A stretch of 64,000 nucleotides of DNA from NCBI GenBank assembly GCA_965219665.1, contig CBDCOD010000025.1, positions 186,001-250,000 on the forward strand. Reading direction: 5' to 3'. Of this stretch, positions 44,298 through 54,104 are shown piece after piece. Every line of letters starts with the position of its first letter. The stretch's first letter is position 1. The notes under the pieces are model-generated. The model saw only the letters and a program-made list of their open reading frames with translations, was not told where the DNA came from and ran no database searches. The DNA is from CBDCOD01 sp965219665. GTDB lineage: Bacteria; Pseudomonadota; Gammaproteobacteria; CAKMZV01. A program made the position numbers and the translations under genes.

Positions 44298-45101
44298 ATG
44301 TCTCTCACGGACTCAAATATCCATCCAAGTGCTGTAATTCATCCAACAGCCAAATTACACCCAAGTGTTAAAATTGGTCCATATGCTGTAGTTGGAGAAC
44401 AGGTAGAGTTAGGTGAAGGCTGCGTGCTGGATGCGCACGCAATTATTCAAGGTTACTGTAAGGCGGGCAGCAATAATCATTTCTTCTCCTTCACCTCTAT
44501 AGGTGGCGTTACGCAAGATTTGAAATATTATGGTGAAGAGACTTGGCTACATATTGGTGATAATAATATTTTTCGGGAGTTTTGTACAGTAAATCGCGGT
44601 ACAGGACATGACAAAGTGGTTACAACAATTGGTAATCATAATACTTTTCTGGCATATGCACATATTGCACATGATTGTGTATTAGGTGATCACATCATCA
44701 TGTCTAATAATGCGACGTTAGCTGGACATGTGATTGTTGGGGATTATGCCGTTTTGAGTGGTTTTTGCGCCGTTCATCAATTTTGTCATATAGGAGCTTA
44801 TGCGATGGTAGGTGCTTGCTGCTATTGCAGTAAGGATGTTCCAGCTTTTGTATTAGTTGCTGAAAAGGCAGGAGCAGTTTCTCCTATTAATATTAATAAA
44901 ACTGGGCTAAAGCGAGCTGGATTTGATAGTCAAAGTATCGCAGTATTAGAACAGGCTTTTAGAGTGTTATACCGTTCCAATTTATCACTAAAAGACAGCC
45001 TGAACAAAATTGAGTCTATGATGGGTCAGGATAATAAAAAGGTCATAGGGTTGTTATTAACCTCTATTAAACAATCTACACGCGGCATCTTACGTAAATA
45101 A
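44298..45101 (+). CDS. lpxA: UDP-N-acetylglucosamine acyltransferase LpxA
   Basis: A 267-residue hexapeptide-repeat enzyme for the first step of lipid A synthesis. Numbering matches E. coli LpxA from H122/H125 through residue 174: catalytic H125 (AHIAHDC) and H160 are conserved. Residue 173, the hydrocarbon-ruler Gly of E. coli, is Ala here, and the 185-198 loop is two residues longer. This may favour a shorter hydroxyacyl chain than C14, which is inference. lpxB, often next, is absent; gspC follows. Confidence 0.94.
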   Translation: MSLTDSNIHPSAVIHPTAKLHPSVKIGPYAVVGEQVELGEGCVLDAHAIIQGYCKAGSNNHFFSFTSIGGVTQDLKYYGEETWLHIGDNNIFREFCTVNRGTGHDKVVTTIGNHNTFLAYAHIAHDCVLGDHIIMSNNATLAGHVIVGDYAVLSGFCAVHQFCHIGAYAMVGACCYCSKDVPAFVLVAEKAGAVSPININKTGLKRAGFDSQSIAVLEQAFRVLYRSNLSLKDSLNKIESMMGQDNKKVIGLLLTSIKQSTRGILRK

Positions 45102-45140
45102 TTCGTTAAAGATAGGTAATCATATAATAGAGCAGCATTT

Positions 45141-46091
45141 GTGAATAGGATAGTAAGGTACAACGCCGTAGTTTCTAAATTTTTTTTAGTGCTTGTCATA
45201 GTTATTGGGGCAAACGAGGGAAGCCGCTTGTTCTGGAATTTATGGTTGCCTCAGAGTAGTAAGCCTATTGAATATACAGTTACTCAGCAGATTAGTGATA
45301 GTGGTGCAATTGACTATAGTGTATTGCGTGACTATGCATTATTTGGGGTACCACCTCCAGCACCTGTAGTTATTAAACCTAAGCCGCGCCCTAAGCCAAA
45401 ACGTGTTCTACCAACGGTTACTTTAACACTGTTGGGTATAGTCGCATTAGGAGAGGTATATCTTGCTATTATTTCTAGTGGAGGTGCGCAGGAAACTTAT
45501 GCTGAAGGCGAATATATAGGGCATGTTCTGATTAAGAAAATAGGCCCTGAATGGGCGATTGTAGAGTCTGATGGTAGAGAACAAAAAATATTTATCAATC
45601 AGAAGGATGTGGCTATTGGAGGCAATCAGGATAATGGTGAAGCGAATACGGGTAATCCCTTGTTAAGTGACAATGCTTCTGCTCAAAAAGGAAGAGCGCC
45701 TGATAAGGTGTCACAATTTAGGAATGAAGAGGTTGCGCCTGCTCAAACGGTTCGGATTGACTCTGCTGAGAAGAAAAAACTACAACAATTTAAAGGCACT
45801 TTAGCAACTAATCCTTTGCAGTTATTGGGCAAAATCAATACTTCTCCTTACCGTGAGCAGGGGAAAATTGTAGGATTTCAGTTAACACCCGGTTCAGAGC
45901 CTCAACTATTTAGGGCATTGCAGTTGCAGCCAGGTGATATTATTGTGCAGATTAATGGCCAGGATTTATCTACTGTCAATAACTTTGCAACAGGGATGGC
46001 ATTGATGAATAAACTAAGCCAATTAAATACATTGGATGTTGTGGTACGCCGGCGTGGTGAACTTAAACGACTGTATCTTAATTTACAATAA
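45141..46091 (+). CDS. gspC: Type II secretion protein GspC
   Basis: A 316-residue inner-membrane protein with one N-terminal membrane segment (about 12-32), a Pro/Lys-rich linker (PPPAPVVIKPKPRPKPK, about 71-87), a homology-region domain and a C-terminal PDZ-like domain (about 235-316). It links the inner-membrane platform to the GspD secretin. The start is GTG 45141 with no strong ribosome site. Order before gspD confirms it. Confidence 0.88.
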   Translation: MNRIVRYNAVVSKFFLVLVIVIGANEGSRLFWNLWLPQSSKPIEYTVTQQISDSGAIDYSVLRDYALFGVPPPAPVVIKPKPRPKPKRVLPTVTLTLLGIVALGEVYLAIISSGGAQETYAEGEYIGHVLIKKIGPEWAIVESDGREQKIFINQKDVAIGGNQDNGEANTGNPLLSDNASAQKGRAPDKVSQFRNEEVAPAQTVRIDSAEKKKLQQFKGTLATNPLQLLGKINTSPYREQGKIVGFQLTPGSEPQLFRALQLQPGDIIVQINGQDLSTVNNFATGMALMNKLSQLNTLDVVVRRRGELKRLYLNLQ

Positions 46092-46168
46092 ATGGTAATA
46101 GGTTTTAGTTAAAGGTTACACCAGATATATTATCAAAAGGATAAAAAAACACGAAAGGTATATACATA

Positions 46169-48139
46169 ATGAAAACTTTTTTTCTGCGCTTTATAGCCCT
46201 TAAATTATCTATTGCTATGGCATTTCCACACATGGTGACAGTTACAGCCTTATCGTATGCTCTAATGAGTTCTGCTCATGCGGCAACGCTCAATTTGCGT
46301 GATGCTAACATTAGGACACTGATTAACACAGTTGCTAAGGCAACTGGACGTAACTTTATTATTGATCCTCGGGTTAATGGCAATGTTACGGTTTTAATAT
46401 CCAAAGATTTACCACCTGATGCACTGTATCAAGTCTTTTTGACTATCCTAACTGTGCATGGTTTTGTTGCTATAGAAGGGGAATTTGTTACCAAGATTCT
46501 ACCTGCCAGCCAAAGTAAGAGCGCTAGTGCCTACGTTTCCAAAGAGGCACCGGAGTCTCTAACAACTACTGTTATCCCTATCAAATACATTAATGCACAG
46601 CAGGTTATACCGGTTCTAAGGCCTTTTGTGTCTCCCACATCATTTTTAAGTGTTTACCCGCCAACTAATGTATTAATTATCCATGCAACATTAGCAAATA
46701 TAGTGCACCTTAAGCGACTGGTTAAAGAAATGGATAAGCCCTTATCTAGTGATTTTGAGGTCATTAGGCTGCGTCATGCTAGCGCATCAGAAATGAGTAA
46801 AATTATTACTACGTTTATAACAAAAGATAAGAATACGCCTGAGGCGAAAACAGTAAAAATTGCTGCTGATTTGCGCACCAATCGCCTTATCATTAATGCA
46901 GATGACGGACAACGTTTAAGAATTCGGGCTTTGGTAGCTGATCTGGATATAGCTGATGTACAGGGGGATACTAGTGTCATTTACTTACGCTATGCTGATG
47001 CCAAGCAGTTATTGCCTATTTTGCAGGGAATTATTGGGACAAAGACAACTAAAGCTGGAGCAAAAGGTGGGGCAGCAGTAGCAGGTAGTGTATCTATTCA
47101 AGCTGATGAGGCAACCAATGCACTGATTGTGACTGCTCCACAAGATCTTGCAAATCAAATTGAATCGTTACGTAGTGTCATTCGCCGCTTAGATATCCGT
47201 CGAGCTCAAGTACTTATAGAGGCAATTGTGGCAGAGGTGAATGTAGACACTAGTGATCAATTTGGTATTCAGTATGTTTCCAATACAGGCAGCACAATTG
47301 GCTTAGTTAATTTTAATAATCAGGTTCCCAGTTTGGTTGCATCTGCACAGTCAGGTGGTACGGTTGCCCCGTCAGTCCCTTTAGGATCCTCTGTGTTAGT
47401 TGGGCGCATCACGGATAGAGAGACTTTATCAGGATTTGGTGGAGTGATCAATGCTTTACGTAATAATAGCAATGCAAATATTCTATCTACTCCAGTTCTC
47501 GTAACGTTAGATAATGAAGAAGCCAGTATTTTAGTTGGTCAGGAAGTGCCATTTATTTCTAATACACAGCTATCAGCAAGCAACACGAATCCATTCCAGA
47601 ATTTTGAACGGCGTGATGTAGGTTTAAGCCTAAAAGTAAAGCCTCAAATTAATGAAGGAGACGTAGTGCGACTAGAGTTAGAGCAAGAAATATCTAGTAT
47701 TCTGCCTTCTGCTCAGGCTGTGGATACTATTACATCTAAGCGCACGTTAAAAACAACTGTTTTGGTAGAGGATGGTGGAACCCTTGTTCTAGGTGGCTTG
47801 GTAGATGAGCAGGAAAATGAGAGTGAACAGCGTGTCCCTATTTTGGGTGACATCCCGCTGATTGGCTATCTTTTTCGGTTTAATACGGAAACGGCCTCTA
47901 AACGTAACCTGATGATTTTTATTAAGCCTACTATTTTGCGTAATGAAGACGACGTTCTGGAAACAACTACAGGTAAGTATAACTTGATTCGCTCACGTCA
48001 GATTCGCATGCGTGACGAGGGTTCTCTAGAGGAGCAAGATAAACCTGTATTAGATCAGTTGTCTCCTCAGAAGAAAACTGGGGACTTGCCTAATGAGTCG
48101 TTGAATAGTGAAGATTCAGCCGACACACCTAATCCATAG
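46169..48139 (+). CDS. gspD: Type II secretion secretin GspD
   Basis: A 656-residue secretin with an N-terminal signal region, an N0 domain starting at TLNLRDANIRTLI, three N-domain repeats and the C-terminal secretin core (VPFISNTQ, LVLGGLVDEQ and VPILGDIPLIGYLFR). It forms the outer-membrane channel of the type II system. The acidic, Ser/Asn-rich tail after residue 610 is probably flexible. Confidence 0.95.
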   Translation: MKTFFLRFIALKLSIAMAFPHMVTVTALSYALMSSAHAATLNLRDANIRTLINTVAKATGRNFIIDPRVNGNVTVLISKDLPPDALYQVFLTILTVHGFVAIEGEFVTKILPASQSKSASAYVSKEAPESLTTTVIPIKYINAQQVIPVLRPFVSPTSFLSVYPPTNVLIIHATLANIVHLKRLVKEMDKPLSSDFEVIRLRHASASEMSKIITTFITKDKNTPEAKTVKIAADLRTNRLIINADDGQRLRIRALVADLDIADVQGDTSVIYLRYADAKQLLPILQGIIGTKTTKAGAKGGAAVAGSVSIQADEATNALIVTAPQDLANQIESLRSVIRRLDIRRAQVLIEAIVAEVNVDTSDQFGIQYVSNTGSTIGLVNFNNQVPSLVASAQSGGTVAPSVPLGSSVLVGRITDRETLSGFGGVINALRNNSNANILSTPVLVTLDNEEASILVGQEVPFISNTQLSASNTNPFQNFERRDVGLSLKVKPQINEGDVVRLELEQEISSILPSAQAVDTITSKRTLKTTVLVEDGGTLVLGGLVDEQENESEQRVPILGDIPLIGYLFRFNTETASKRNLMIFIKPTILRNEDDVLETTTGKYNLIRSRQIRMRDEGSLEEQDKPVLDQLSPQKKTGDLPNESLNSEDSADTPNP

Positions 48140-48141
48140 AT

Positions 48142-49605
48142 ATGCTAAGTTTTACATTTGCAAAGCGTCATCGTATATGTCCATTGTCGACAGGTGAGGG
48201 TCTGGTCCTTTTACACGACAGTGATTTAACTTTATCTACGTTATTAGAGGTGCAGAGGCATTTGCCTGATACACCGTTTCAGTTGAGTAAAGTAAGAGTA
48301 GAACAGTTTGACTCTTCTCTACAGCAAAGTTTTAGTGGAAATTCTGGTGCTTTAGACGAAATTAATAAAGGCTGGGATGACACAGATGATTTAAGCAGCA
48401 TTGTTGATCGCTTAGATGAGCCTGAAGACTTGTTAGAAAGTGAGGATGATGCACCAATTATTAAATTGCTTAATGCGTTATTTGCAGAAGCAATCAAACT
48501 CAATGCTTCAGATATTCATGTTGAGTCTTATGAGAAGCGGGTTCGGGTACGCTTTCGCATTGATGGGGTTATGCGTGAAGTAATGGAGCCTAGTCGACAA
48601 ATTGCTCCACTCCTCATTTCGCGTATTAAGGTGATGGCAAAATTAGACATTGCAGAAAAACGCATTCCACAGGACGGCCGAATTGCTCTAAAGTTAGGGG
48701 GGAGAGCAGTTGATTTGCGTGTTTCTACACTGCCTTCTGCTACTGGTGAGCGTGTAGTTATGCGCTTACTAGATAAACAGGCTGGGCGTTTGCAATTAGA
48801 GCATCTGGGTATGCCAGAGCATAATTTGAGCCAAATAGATGATCTTATTCGTAACCCGTACGGAATTATTTTGGTTACTGGTCCAACAGGATCAGGTAAA
48901 ACGACCTCTTTATACGCAGCATTAACACGCCTAAATGATCATAAACGCAATATCATGACAGTGGAAGATCCTATAGAGTATCACTTAGATGGCATTAACC
49001 AGACGCAGGTCAACCATAAAATTGATATGACGTTCTCTAAAGGGCTTCGGGCTATACTGCGTCAAGATCCAGATGTAGTAATGATTGGTGAAATTCGTGA
49101 TACCGAGACAGCGGAAATTGCAGTTCAAGCCTCACTGACAGGGCACTTGGTGCTTTCTACTTTACATACTAATTCAGCTGTTGGTGCTATTACGCGTCTG
49201 CGTGATATGGATGTGGAGCCATTCCTTTTATCCTCATCGCTTCTTGCTGTTATAGCTCAGCGCTTGACACGTAAACTATGCATAGAGTGCCGTGAAGAGG
49301 TTGAGGCTACTATGCGTGACAGAATGGTGCTTAATGCGCCTGATTTACAAACTGTTTTTAAAGCTAAAGGCTGCTCATCTTGTAGTAATACGGGTTACCA
49401 GGGGCGCATTGGTGTATATGAATTGTTGCCAGTAGATGACATTGTTCGTAGTATGATTCATGAAGAAAAGTCTGAAGAACACATCGTAGAACATGTGCGT
49501 CAAAGACACCCTAGTCTGAGGGATGAAGCAATTCGTTTAGTGAGTGAGGGGCAAACTTCTGTAGAAGAAGTACTCAGGGTTATTCAGAATCTTGGTGATT
49601 ATTAG
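48142..49605 (+). CDS. gspE: Type II secretion ATPase GspE
   Basis: A 487-residue ATPase with Walker A GPTGSGKTT (247-255), an Asp box (QDPDVVMIGEIRD), a His box (LSTLHTNSAVGA) and the zinc motif C380/C383/C411/C414. It powers pseudopilus assembly. It starts two bases after the gspD stop and is followed by gspF after 15 bases. Confidence 0.95.
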   Translation: MLSFTFAKRHRICPLSTGEGLVLLHDSDLTLSTLLEVQRHLPDTPFQLSKVRVEQFDSSLQQSFSGNSGALDEINKGWDDTDDLSSIVDRLDEPEDLLESEDDAPIIKLLNALFAEAIKLNASDIHVESYEKRVRVRFRIDGVMREVMEPSRQIAPLLISRIKVMAKLDIAEKRIPQDGRIALKLGGRAVDLRVSTLPSATGERVVMRLLDKQAGRLQLEHLGMPEHNLSQIDDLIRNPYGIILVTGPTGSGKTTSLYAALTRLNDHKRNIMTVEDPIEYHLDGINQTQVNHKIDMTFSKGLRAILRQDPDVVMIGEIRDTETAEIAVQASLTGHLVLSTLHTNSAVGAITRLRDMDVEPFLLSSSLLAVIAQRLTRKLCIECREEVEATMRDRMVLNAPDLQTVFKAKGCSSCSNTGYQGRIGVYELLPVDDIVRSMIHEEKSEEHIVEHVRQRHPSLRDEAIRLVSEGQTSVEEVLRVIQNLGDY

Positions 49606-49620
49606 CGAGCTTTTGAACTT

Positions 49621-50841
49621 ATGCCTGTTTTCGAATACCAAGCGCTTAGTCAAAGCGGGAAGAACTCAAAGGGTGTTATTGAGGCAGACTCAGAGCGTCA
49701 TGTCCGCCAACTATTGCGTGAAAGAAAAATATTGCTCACTGAGATAAAAGTACTTAAGAAGAAAGCAGATACTCGTAGTAGCGGCGGGGGCAAAAAAACA
49801 GTATTTTCATCAACGCTTAGTATGCGTGATAAGGTCATCGTAACACGGCAGCTAGCTAATCTTATCCGAGCCTCTTTGCCCGTTGAGGAAGCGTTAAGAA
49901 CTATAGCAGAACACAATAATAATGCTATCAAGCGTTTTCTTTCTCCAGCGCGTTCGCGTATTATAGAAGGCGCCTCTTTGCAGCAGGCATTACAAGAGCA
50001 AAGTGTTTTTGATACAGAGTATACTGCGACAATCGCAGCTGGTGAGAAAAGTGGTGAGCTTGCACTGGTTCTTGAGAAATTGGCAGATGATATTGAACGT
50101 AAGGATAAATTTCGTCGCACAATAACCAGTGCTATGGTTTACCCTATGCTAATTTTATTTGTATCAATTGCTGTGGTAGTAGCATTACTCACTTTTGTTG
50201 TACCACAAGTGGTGGAGGTTTTTGTTAATACAAATCGGCAATTACCTGAACTTACAATTGCTATGATAGCACTTAGTGATTTTTTGCGTGAAAAGGGTCA
50301 ATGGTTAGGGCTTTCTATTGCGGGTATATTCTTGGTATTTAACTTGGCTTTGCGTAAGAAAGCGCTACGCTATAAATGGCATAGAGTATTGATGCGCTTA
50401 CCGCTAGTAGGCAAGATTTTTTTGGGTAGCAATACAGCACAATTTGCACGGAATTTTAGTTTGATGCAATCCTCAGGTGTTTCTGTGTTAGAAGCTTTAC
50501 GTTCCAGCGCACAGACTCTGTCGTGCTTGCCTATGAGTGAGGCTATACTTAAAGCAGTCGAGGATATACGAGAGGGTTCTAGTATTTACAGAGCATTAGA
50601 GCGCTATAATGCCTTACCACCTATGGCTTTATATATGCTTGCAAGTGGTGAAGCTAGTGGGAATATTCCCGATATGCTCAATCGTGCTGCTATAAATCAA
50701 GAGCATGAATTAGAAGCATTTACTAGTTCTTTATTGAGTATATTAGAGCCTGTTATTATTTTGTTTATGGGAGGCATGGTTCTCACGATTGTGTTATCCA
50801 TTTTATTGCCTATTTTTGAATTAAATTCTGCAATAGTTTGA
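49621..50841 (+). CDS. gspF: Type II secretion inner-membrane protein GspF
   Basis: A 406-residue platform protein with two repeated cytoplasmic GspF domains (about 70-195 and 270-395) and three membrane segments. VFEYQALSQSGK at the start and SGEASGNIPDML are family features. It anchors GspE at the membrane. Confidence 0.95.
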   Translation: MPVFEYQALSQSGKNSKGVIEADSERHVRQLLRERKILLTEIKVLKKKADTRSSGGGKKTVFSSTLSMRDKVIVTRQLANLIRASLPVEEALRTIAEHNNNAIKRFLSPARSRIIEGASLQQALQEQSVFDTEYTATIAAGEKSGELALVLEKLADDIERKDKFRRTITSAMVYPMLILFVSIAVVVALLTFVVPQVVEVFVNTNRQLPELTIAMIALSDFLREKGQWLGLSIAGIFLVFNLALRKKALRYKWHRVLMRLPLVGKIFLGSNTAQFARNFSLMQSSGVSVLEALRSSAQTLSCLPMSEAILKAVEDIREGSSIYRALERYNALPPMALYMLASGEASGNIPDMLNRAAINQEHELEAFTSSLLSILEPVIILFMGGMVLTIVLSILLPIFELNSAIV

Positions 50842-50854
50842 TGAGGAAGGTATT

Positions 50855-51244
50855 ATGAAATTACTAAAATATGGTATGTGTATATTTGTATTGGTTATGC
50901 CATCTGTTTTTGCTATGGAAACAGGTGATGAAAAGAAAAGTGGTAGCAACATTGAAGTCTATTCAGAGCATGCAGGTCGCTATCTTGGTCCAGACTCTTT
51001 TTTTGAAATAGAGAAAGTAGAAAGACTACAGCGATTTGGAACTACAGATTATGGCACAATCAAGGGTGACCAGTATCCAGAATATAGCAGTGTGCGTGAA
51101 TGGGATTTTCTCACTGAGCGCTTATCAGATGGTAGTCATTGCGTTATGGTTTTTTTTCATAGCCGCTGGAGACGCTTCGGTGATGTACTTGCATTAAGCG
51201 ATCAACTAAGAGACTGGGGTGGTTGCGCACGCGTCTTTAACTAA
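50855..51244 (+). CDS. Unrecognised exported protein after gspF
   Basis: A 129-residue protein with a signal peptide (cleavage about residue 20, SVFA/ME) and a mature part rich in Tyr, Arg and acidic residues, with two cysteines (about 106 and 125) that may form a disulfide. I do not recognise a family. It has a GAGG-type ribosome site and starts 13 bases after gspF, where gspG for the major pseudopilin would be expected. It has no pilin-type prepilin motif. It converges on panB with six bases between. Confidence 0.75.
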   Translation: MKLLKYGMCIFVLVMPSVFAMETGDEKKSGSNIEVYSEHAGRYLGPDSFFEIEKVERLQRFGTTDYGTIKGDQYPEYSSVREWDFLTERLSDGSHCVMVFFHSRWRRFGDVLALSDQLRDWGGCARVFN

Positions 51245-51250
51245 GTCACT

Positions 51251-52027
51251 TCAAGATTTTGAGGGAAATTTTTTTGAGTGTACTGCTAGTATATAGGCTT
51301 GAAAGGCGCTTTCTATACTGCTATTTTCATTAGTTAAGAAGGTACGTGAAAAAGAAGGGATATTTGGTGAAATCCCTAATACGTCATAACTGACTAGCAC
51401 CTGACCATGTACATTGCTTCCTGATCCAATACCTATGACACACTGGTTTTCCCATATGTGAGCAATTTCTTGTGCTAGCGGAGGGTGGACACACTCTAAT
51501 ACGAGCATTGTGGCTCCAGCGCCTAAAACAGAGCGGCTTTGAGTAAGCAGTTCATTGCGTTTAGAGGCGTCTATTGCTATGTATGCTCCATGTTGTCGTA
51601 TCTGTGTAGGCTGTAGACCAAGGTGACCACATACGGGAACATTAGCATAGTGCAAGGCCTCAATAGCAGAGAGGCATGAAGGGTTGCCTCCTTCTATTTT
51701 GACCATATCAGCACCTGCATGCATCAGATTCTGAGCTGCTGATAATGTCCGCTCTATAGAGGCTGTGCTCATAAATGGCATGTCAGCAATGATAAAAGTA
51801 TTAGGAGCGCCTTGGCGTACTAATTTAGTATGATAGGCAACATCATTTACTGTTACTCCTAAGGTATCTCGTTGTCCTTGAATGACCATTCCTAAGGAGT
51901 CGCCCACTAATATACAATCGATACCAGCACGCTCAAGAATAGTTGCCATGGCTGCATCATAGGCAGTCAGCATGGCTATTTTCTCCCCGCTGTGGGCTTG
52001 TTTTAGGATATCTTTAATCGTTTGCAT
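51251..52027 (-). CDS. panB: 3-methyl-2-oxobutanoate hydroxymethyltransferase PanB
   Basis: A 258-residue TIM-barrel enzyme with LTAYDAAMA, VGDSLGMV (metal-binding aspartate) and VKIEGG. It makes ketopantoate for pantothenate and hence for CoA and ACP. panC, often adjacent, is absent here; ubiA lies upstream with a two-base gap. Confidence 0.95.
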   Translation of the reverse strand: MQTIKDILKQAHSGEKIAMLTAYDAAMATILERAGIDCILVGDSLGMVIQGQRDTLGVTVNDVAYHTKLVRQGAPNTFIIADMPFMSTASIERTLSAAQNLMHAGADMVKIEGGNPSCLSAIEALHYANVPVCGHLGLQPTQIRQHGAYIAIDASKRNELLTQSRSVLGAGATMLVLECVHPPLAQEIAHIWENQCVIGIGSGSNVHGQVLVSYDVLGISPNIPSFSRTFLTNENSSIESAFQAYILAVHSKKFPSKS

Positions 52028-52029
52028 AG

Positions 52030-52863
52030 TTAGCCAAATAGTAGGGCGGTAAAAAAAGAAGCGCCAACCCAGTGGTTGTGTCGAAAGGCACTGAGCAAAC
52101 TATCGTCTGTGTTGCGTTGGATGAATAGGTACTGCTGGATAAAAAGTAGTGCATTGACTAAACAGAAGATATAGAAAACAATACTATAACCCTTCCATAG
52201 GCCAAAGAGTACAGATCCAGTTGAGAAGAGGCATTGTAAAATGATGATATTTCGTATGCAGTGCTTTCCAAACCAAATTGCAGTTGATTTAATTCCAATT
52301 TTCAAATCATGCTCTTTGTCTATCATTGCGTATATGGTGTCATAGGCGATGACCCATAACATATTAAGTGCAAATAATAACCAAGCATCTATGGGTATAG
52401 CATTATGGTAAGCAGTAAAAGCCATCAAAATAGAGCAACTAAAAGCAAGTGCTAAGAATAATTGAGGATAGGGAAGCCAGCGCTTTGTAAAGGGATATAG
52501 AGCCGTCAAAGCAGCAGCCACAATGGCTAGTTGTACTGTTTTTGTATTGAGTTGCAAGACTAACCAGAGCGCCATAGCAACTAGTATGACTACTGTGATA
52601 AGTGCATGATGCGGTTTTAGTGAGCCAGTGACTAGAGGGCGATTTTTAGTGCGCTTTACTGATCCATCAAAATATCGATCTGCCCAGTCATTTAGAGCAC
52701 AACCCGCGCTACGCATGAGAACAACGCCTGCCATAAATATGCCTACAATTTTCCAGTCGGTAAGGAAGGGGCTAGCAACTTCTAATGCCCATAAAGTAGG
52801 CCACATAAGTAGATAAATACCTATAGGCTTATCTAAACGAGTGAGCTGAATCAGTGCGAGCAT
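52030..52863 (-). CDS. ubiA: 4-hydroxybenzoate polyprenyltransferase UbiA
   Basis: A 277-residue membrane prenyltransferase with the first Asp motif NDWADRYFD (58-66) and a second one in YDTIYAMIDKEHDLKIG. It attaches the polyprenyl tail to 4-hydroxybenzoate in ubiquinone synthesis. ATG 52863 gives the usual N-terminus LIQLTRLDKPIG; a start 54 bases upstream would run into the tolC-type gene. Ubiquinone is the likely electron acceptor of SoeABC. Confidence 0.95.
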   Translation of the reverse strand: MLALIQLTRLDKPIGIYLLMWPTLWALEVASPFLTDWKIVGIFMAGVVLMRSAGCALNDWADRYFDGSVKRTKNRPLVTGSLKPHHALITVVILVAMALWLVLQLNTKTVQLAIVAAALTALYPFTKRWLPYPQLFLALAFSCSILMAFTAYHNAIPIDAWLLFALNMLWVIAYDTIYAMIDKEHDLKIGIKSTAIWFGKHCIRNIIILQCLFSTGSVLFGLWKGYSIVFYIFCLVNALLFIQQYLFIQRNTDDSLLSAFRHNHWVGASFFTALLFG

Positions 52864-52865
52864 TG

Positions 52866-54104
52866 TTAGATTTTTAAATGAGTGGTTAGTTGGTTGAGCT
52901 GTACATAATCTAACCATAATTTCAAGCGTGTTCGATGTAGGTTGCTTTTTGCAGAAGTGAGATCTCGGCTAGCATTAATTACATCTATTAAATCGCTCAG
53001 CCCTGCTTTATGGCTTTCTTCTGTAGAAATGAGTGCTTCTTCTTGTGCTTGAGTGAGACTTAATAGGGCGGGAATTTGTTTTTTAGCAGTATCAATACTA
53101 ATAAGTAGTTTTTGCAACTGTTCCTGTAGTTGGCGTCGTAGTGCATTGTAAATATGTTTTGCTTGCTGGTGTTGTGCAGTAACTTCATCTATATTACCGT
53201 AATTTGTCAAACTGAACTTCCAATCTATGGAAAAATTGATGCTATTTACACTATTGTCGCTCAAAATGGCTGTTTCGTTGACGTAGTCTAAATGGGTGTG
53301 CTCTAGGCTAATTTCAGCAGTTGGGTAGAGTGTGTTCTGGGTTGCCTTGAGGTTATATTCACTTGCCGCAAGAGAAAGTTTCTGTGCTTGTAAGCTGATA
53401 TTATTAAGCTGTAATTGACCGGCATAGTCAGCATCGCTTTGTAATATATCAATATCTAAATTAAGTGGCGTGATTTGTTCAACTGATCGCCCCACTAGTG
53501 CGCTTAAACTAGCAAGTGCGATACGTTTGTCATTCTCGGTGGAAATTTGAGTGCTCTTACTAAGGTTGAAAGAAGCGTTTGCTTGCAGGACATCTACTTT
53601 TCTTCCGTTTCCTGCACGGAAGAAAGCATTTGCCCTGCCTGCTAGTCGTTGGCTTACTAAGGCTTCTTTTTTGGCTAATTCTAGCCGTGCTTCAGCATCT
53701 AAAACAGATATATATGCGGCTGCTATGTTAAGATAAAGACTCTGCTTTGCTATCTTTTCCCTGACATGGCTTTCGGCTATGAGATTGCGAATTTGATCTA
53801 AGCGATGCCATGTTTGCAGATTGAAAATAGATTGGTTAAGTGTCAGGGTAAATCGGTTGACCTCTGCTGAGGTAAAACTATCCCCACTTAAATTGCGATT
53901 TATGCTGTATTTAACATCCAAAGATGGCAGTGTTGTTCCGAATAATTGCCTTCGTTGAGCCTGATTAATAGTAGACTGCGCCTGCGCCTGTTTGATGCTT
54001 GGATTATCGAGCGCCTCGCGGTACAAATTTTGTAATGTATCTTGTGCGTTAGCACAGAAAGGCATACTGAATATTATGAATAATAGACTAGTTTTTTTAA
54101 TCAT
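52866..54104 (-). CDS. TolC-family outer-membrane channel protein
   Basis: A 412-residue exported protein with a signal peptide ending near residue 20 (FCANA/QD) and two long alpha-helical repeats typical of TolC-type channels, such as the AEARLELAKKEALVSQRLAG stretch. It serves efflux pumps or type I secretion, although no pump or adaptor gene adjoins. It is a little short for the family. It overlaps the CYTH gene by eight bases at its start and ends two bases before ubiA. Confidence 0.88.
   Translation of the reverse strand: MIKKTSLLFIIFSMPFCANAQDTLQNLYREALDNPSIKQAQAQSTINQAQRRQLFGTTLPSLDVKYSINRNLSGDSFTSAEVNRFTLTLNQSIFNLQTWHRLDQIRNLIAESHVREKIAKQSLYLNIAAAYISVLDAEARLELAKKEALVSQRLAGRANAFFRAGNGRKVDVLQANASFNLSKSTQISTENDKRIALASLSALVGRSVEQITPLNLDIDILQSDADYAGQLQLNNISLQAQKLSLAASEYNLKATQNTLYPTAEISLEHTHLDYVNETAILSDNSVNSINFSIDWKFSLTNYGNIDEVTAQHQQAKHIYNALRRQLQEQLQKLLISIDTAKKQIPALLSLTQAQEEALISTEESHKAGLSDLIDVINASRDLTSAKSNLHRTRLKLWLDYVQLNQLTTHLKI

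Noticed and set aside
49698..50120. 140-codon minus-strand frame opposite gspF
   Set aside because: Ser/Arg/Leu-rich shadow sequence antisense to a conserved gene.
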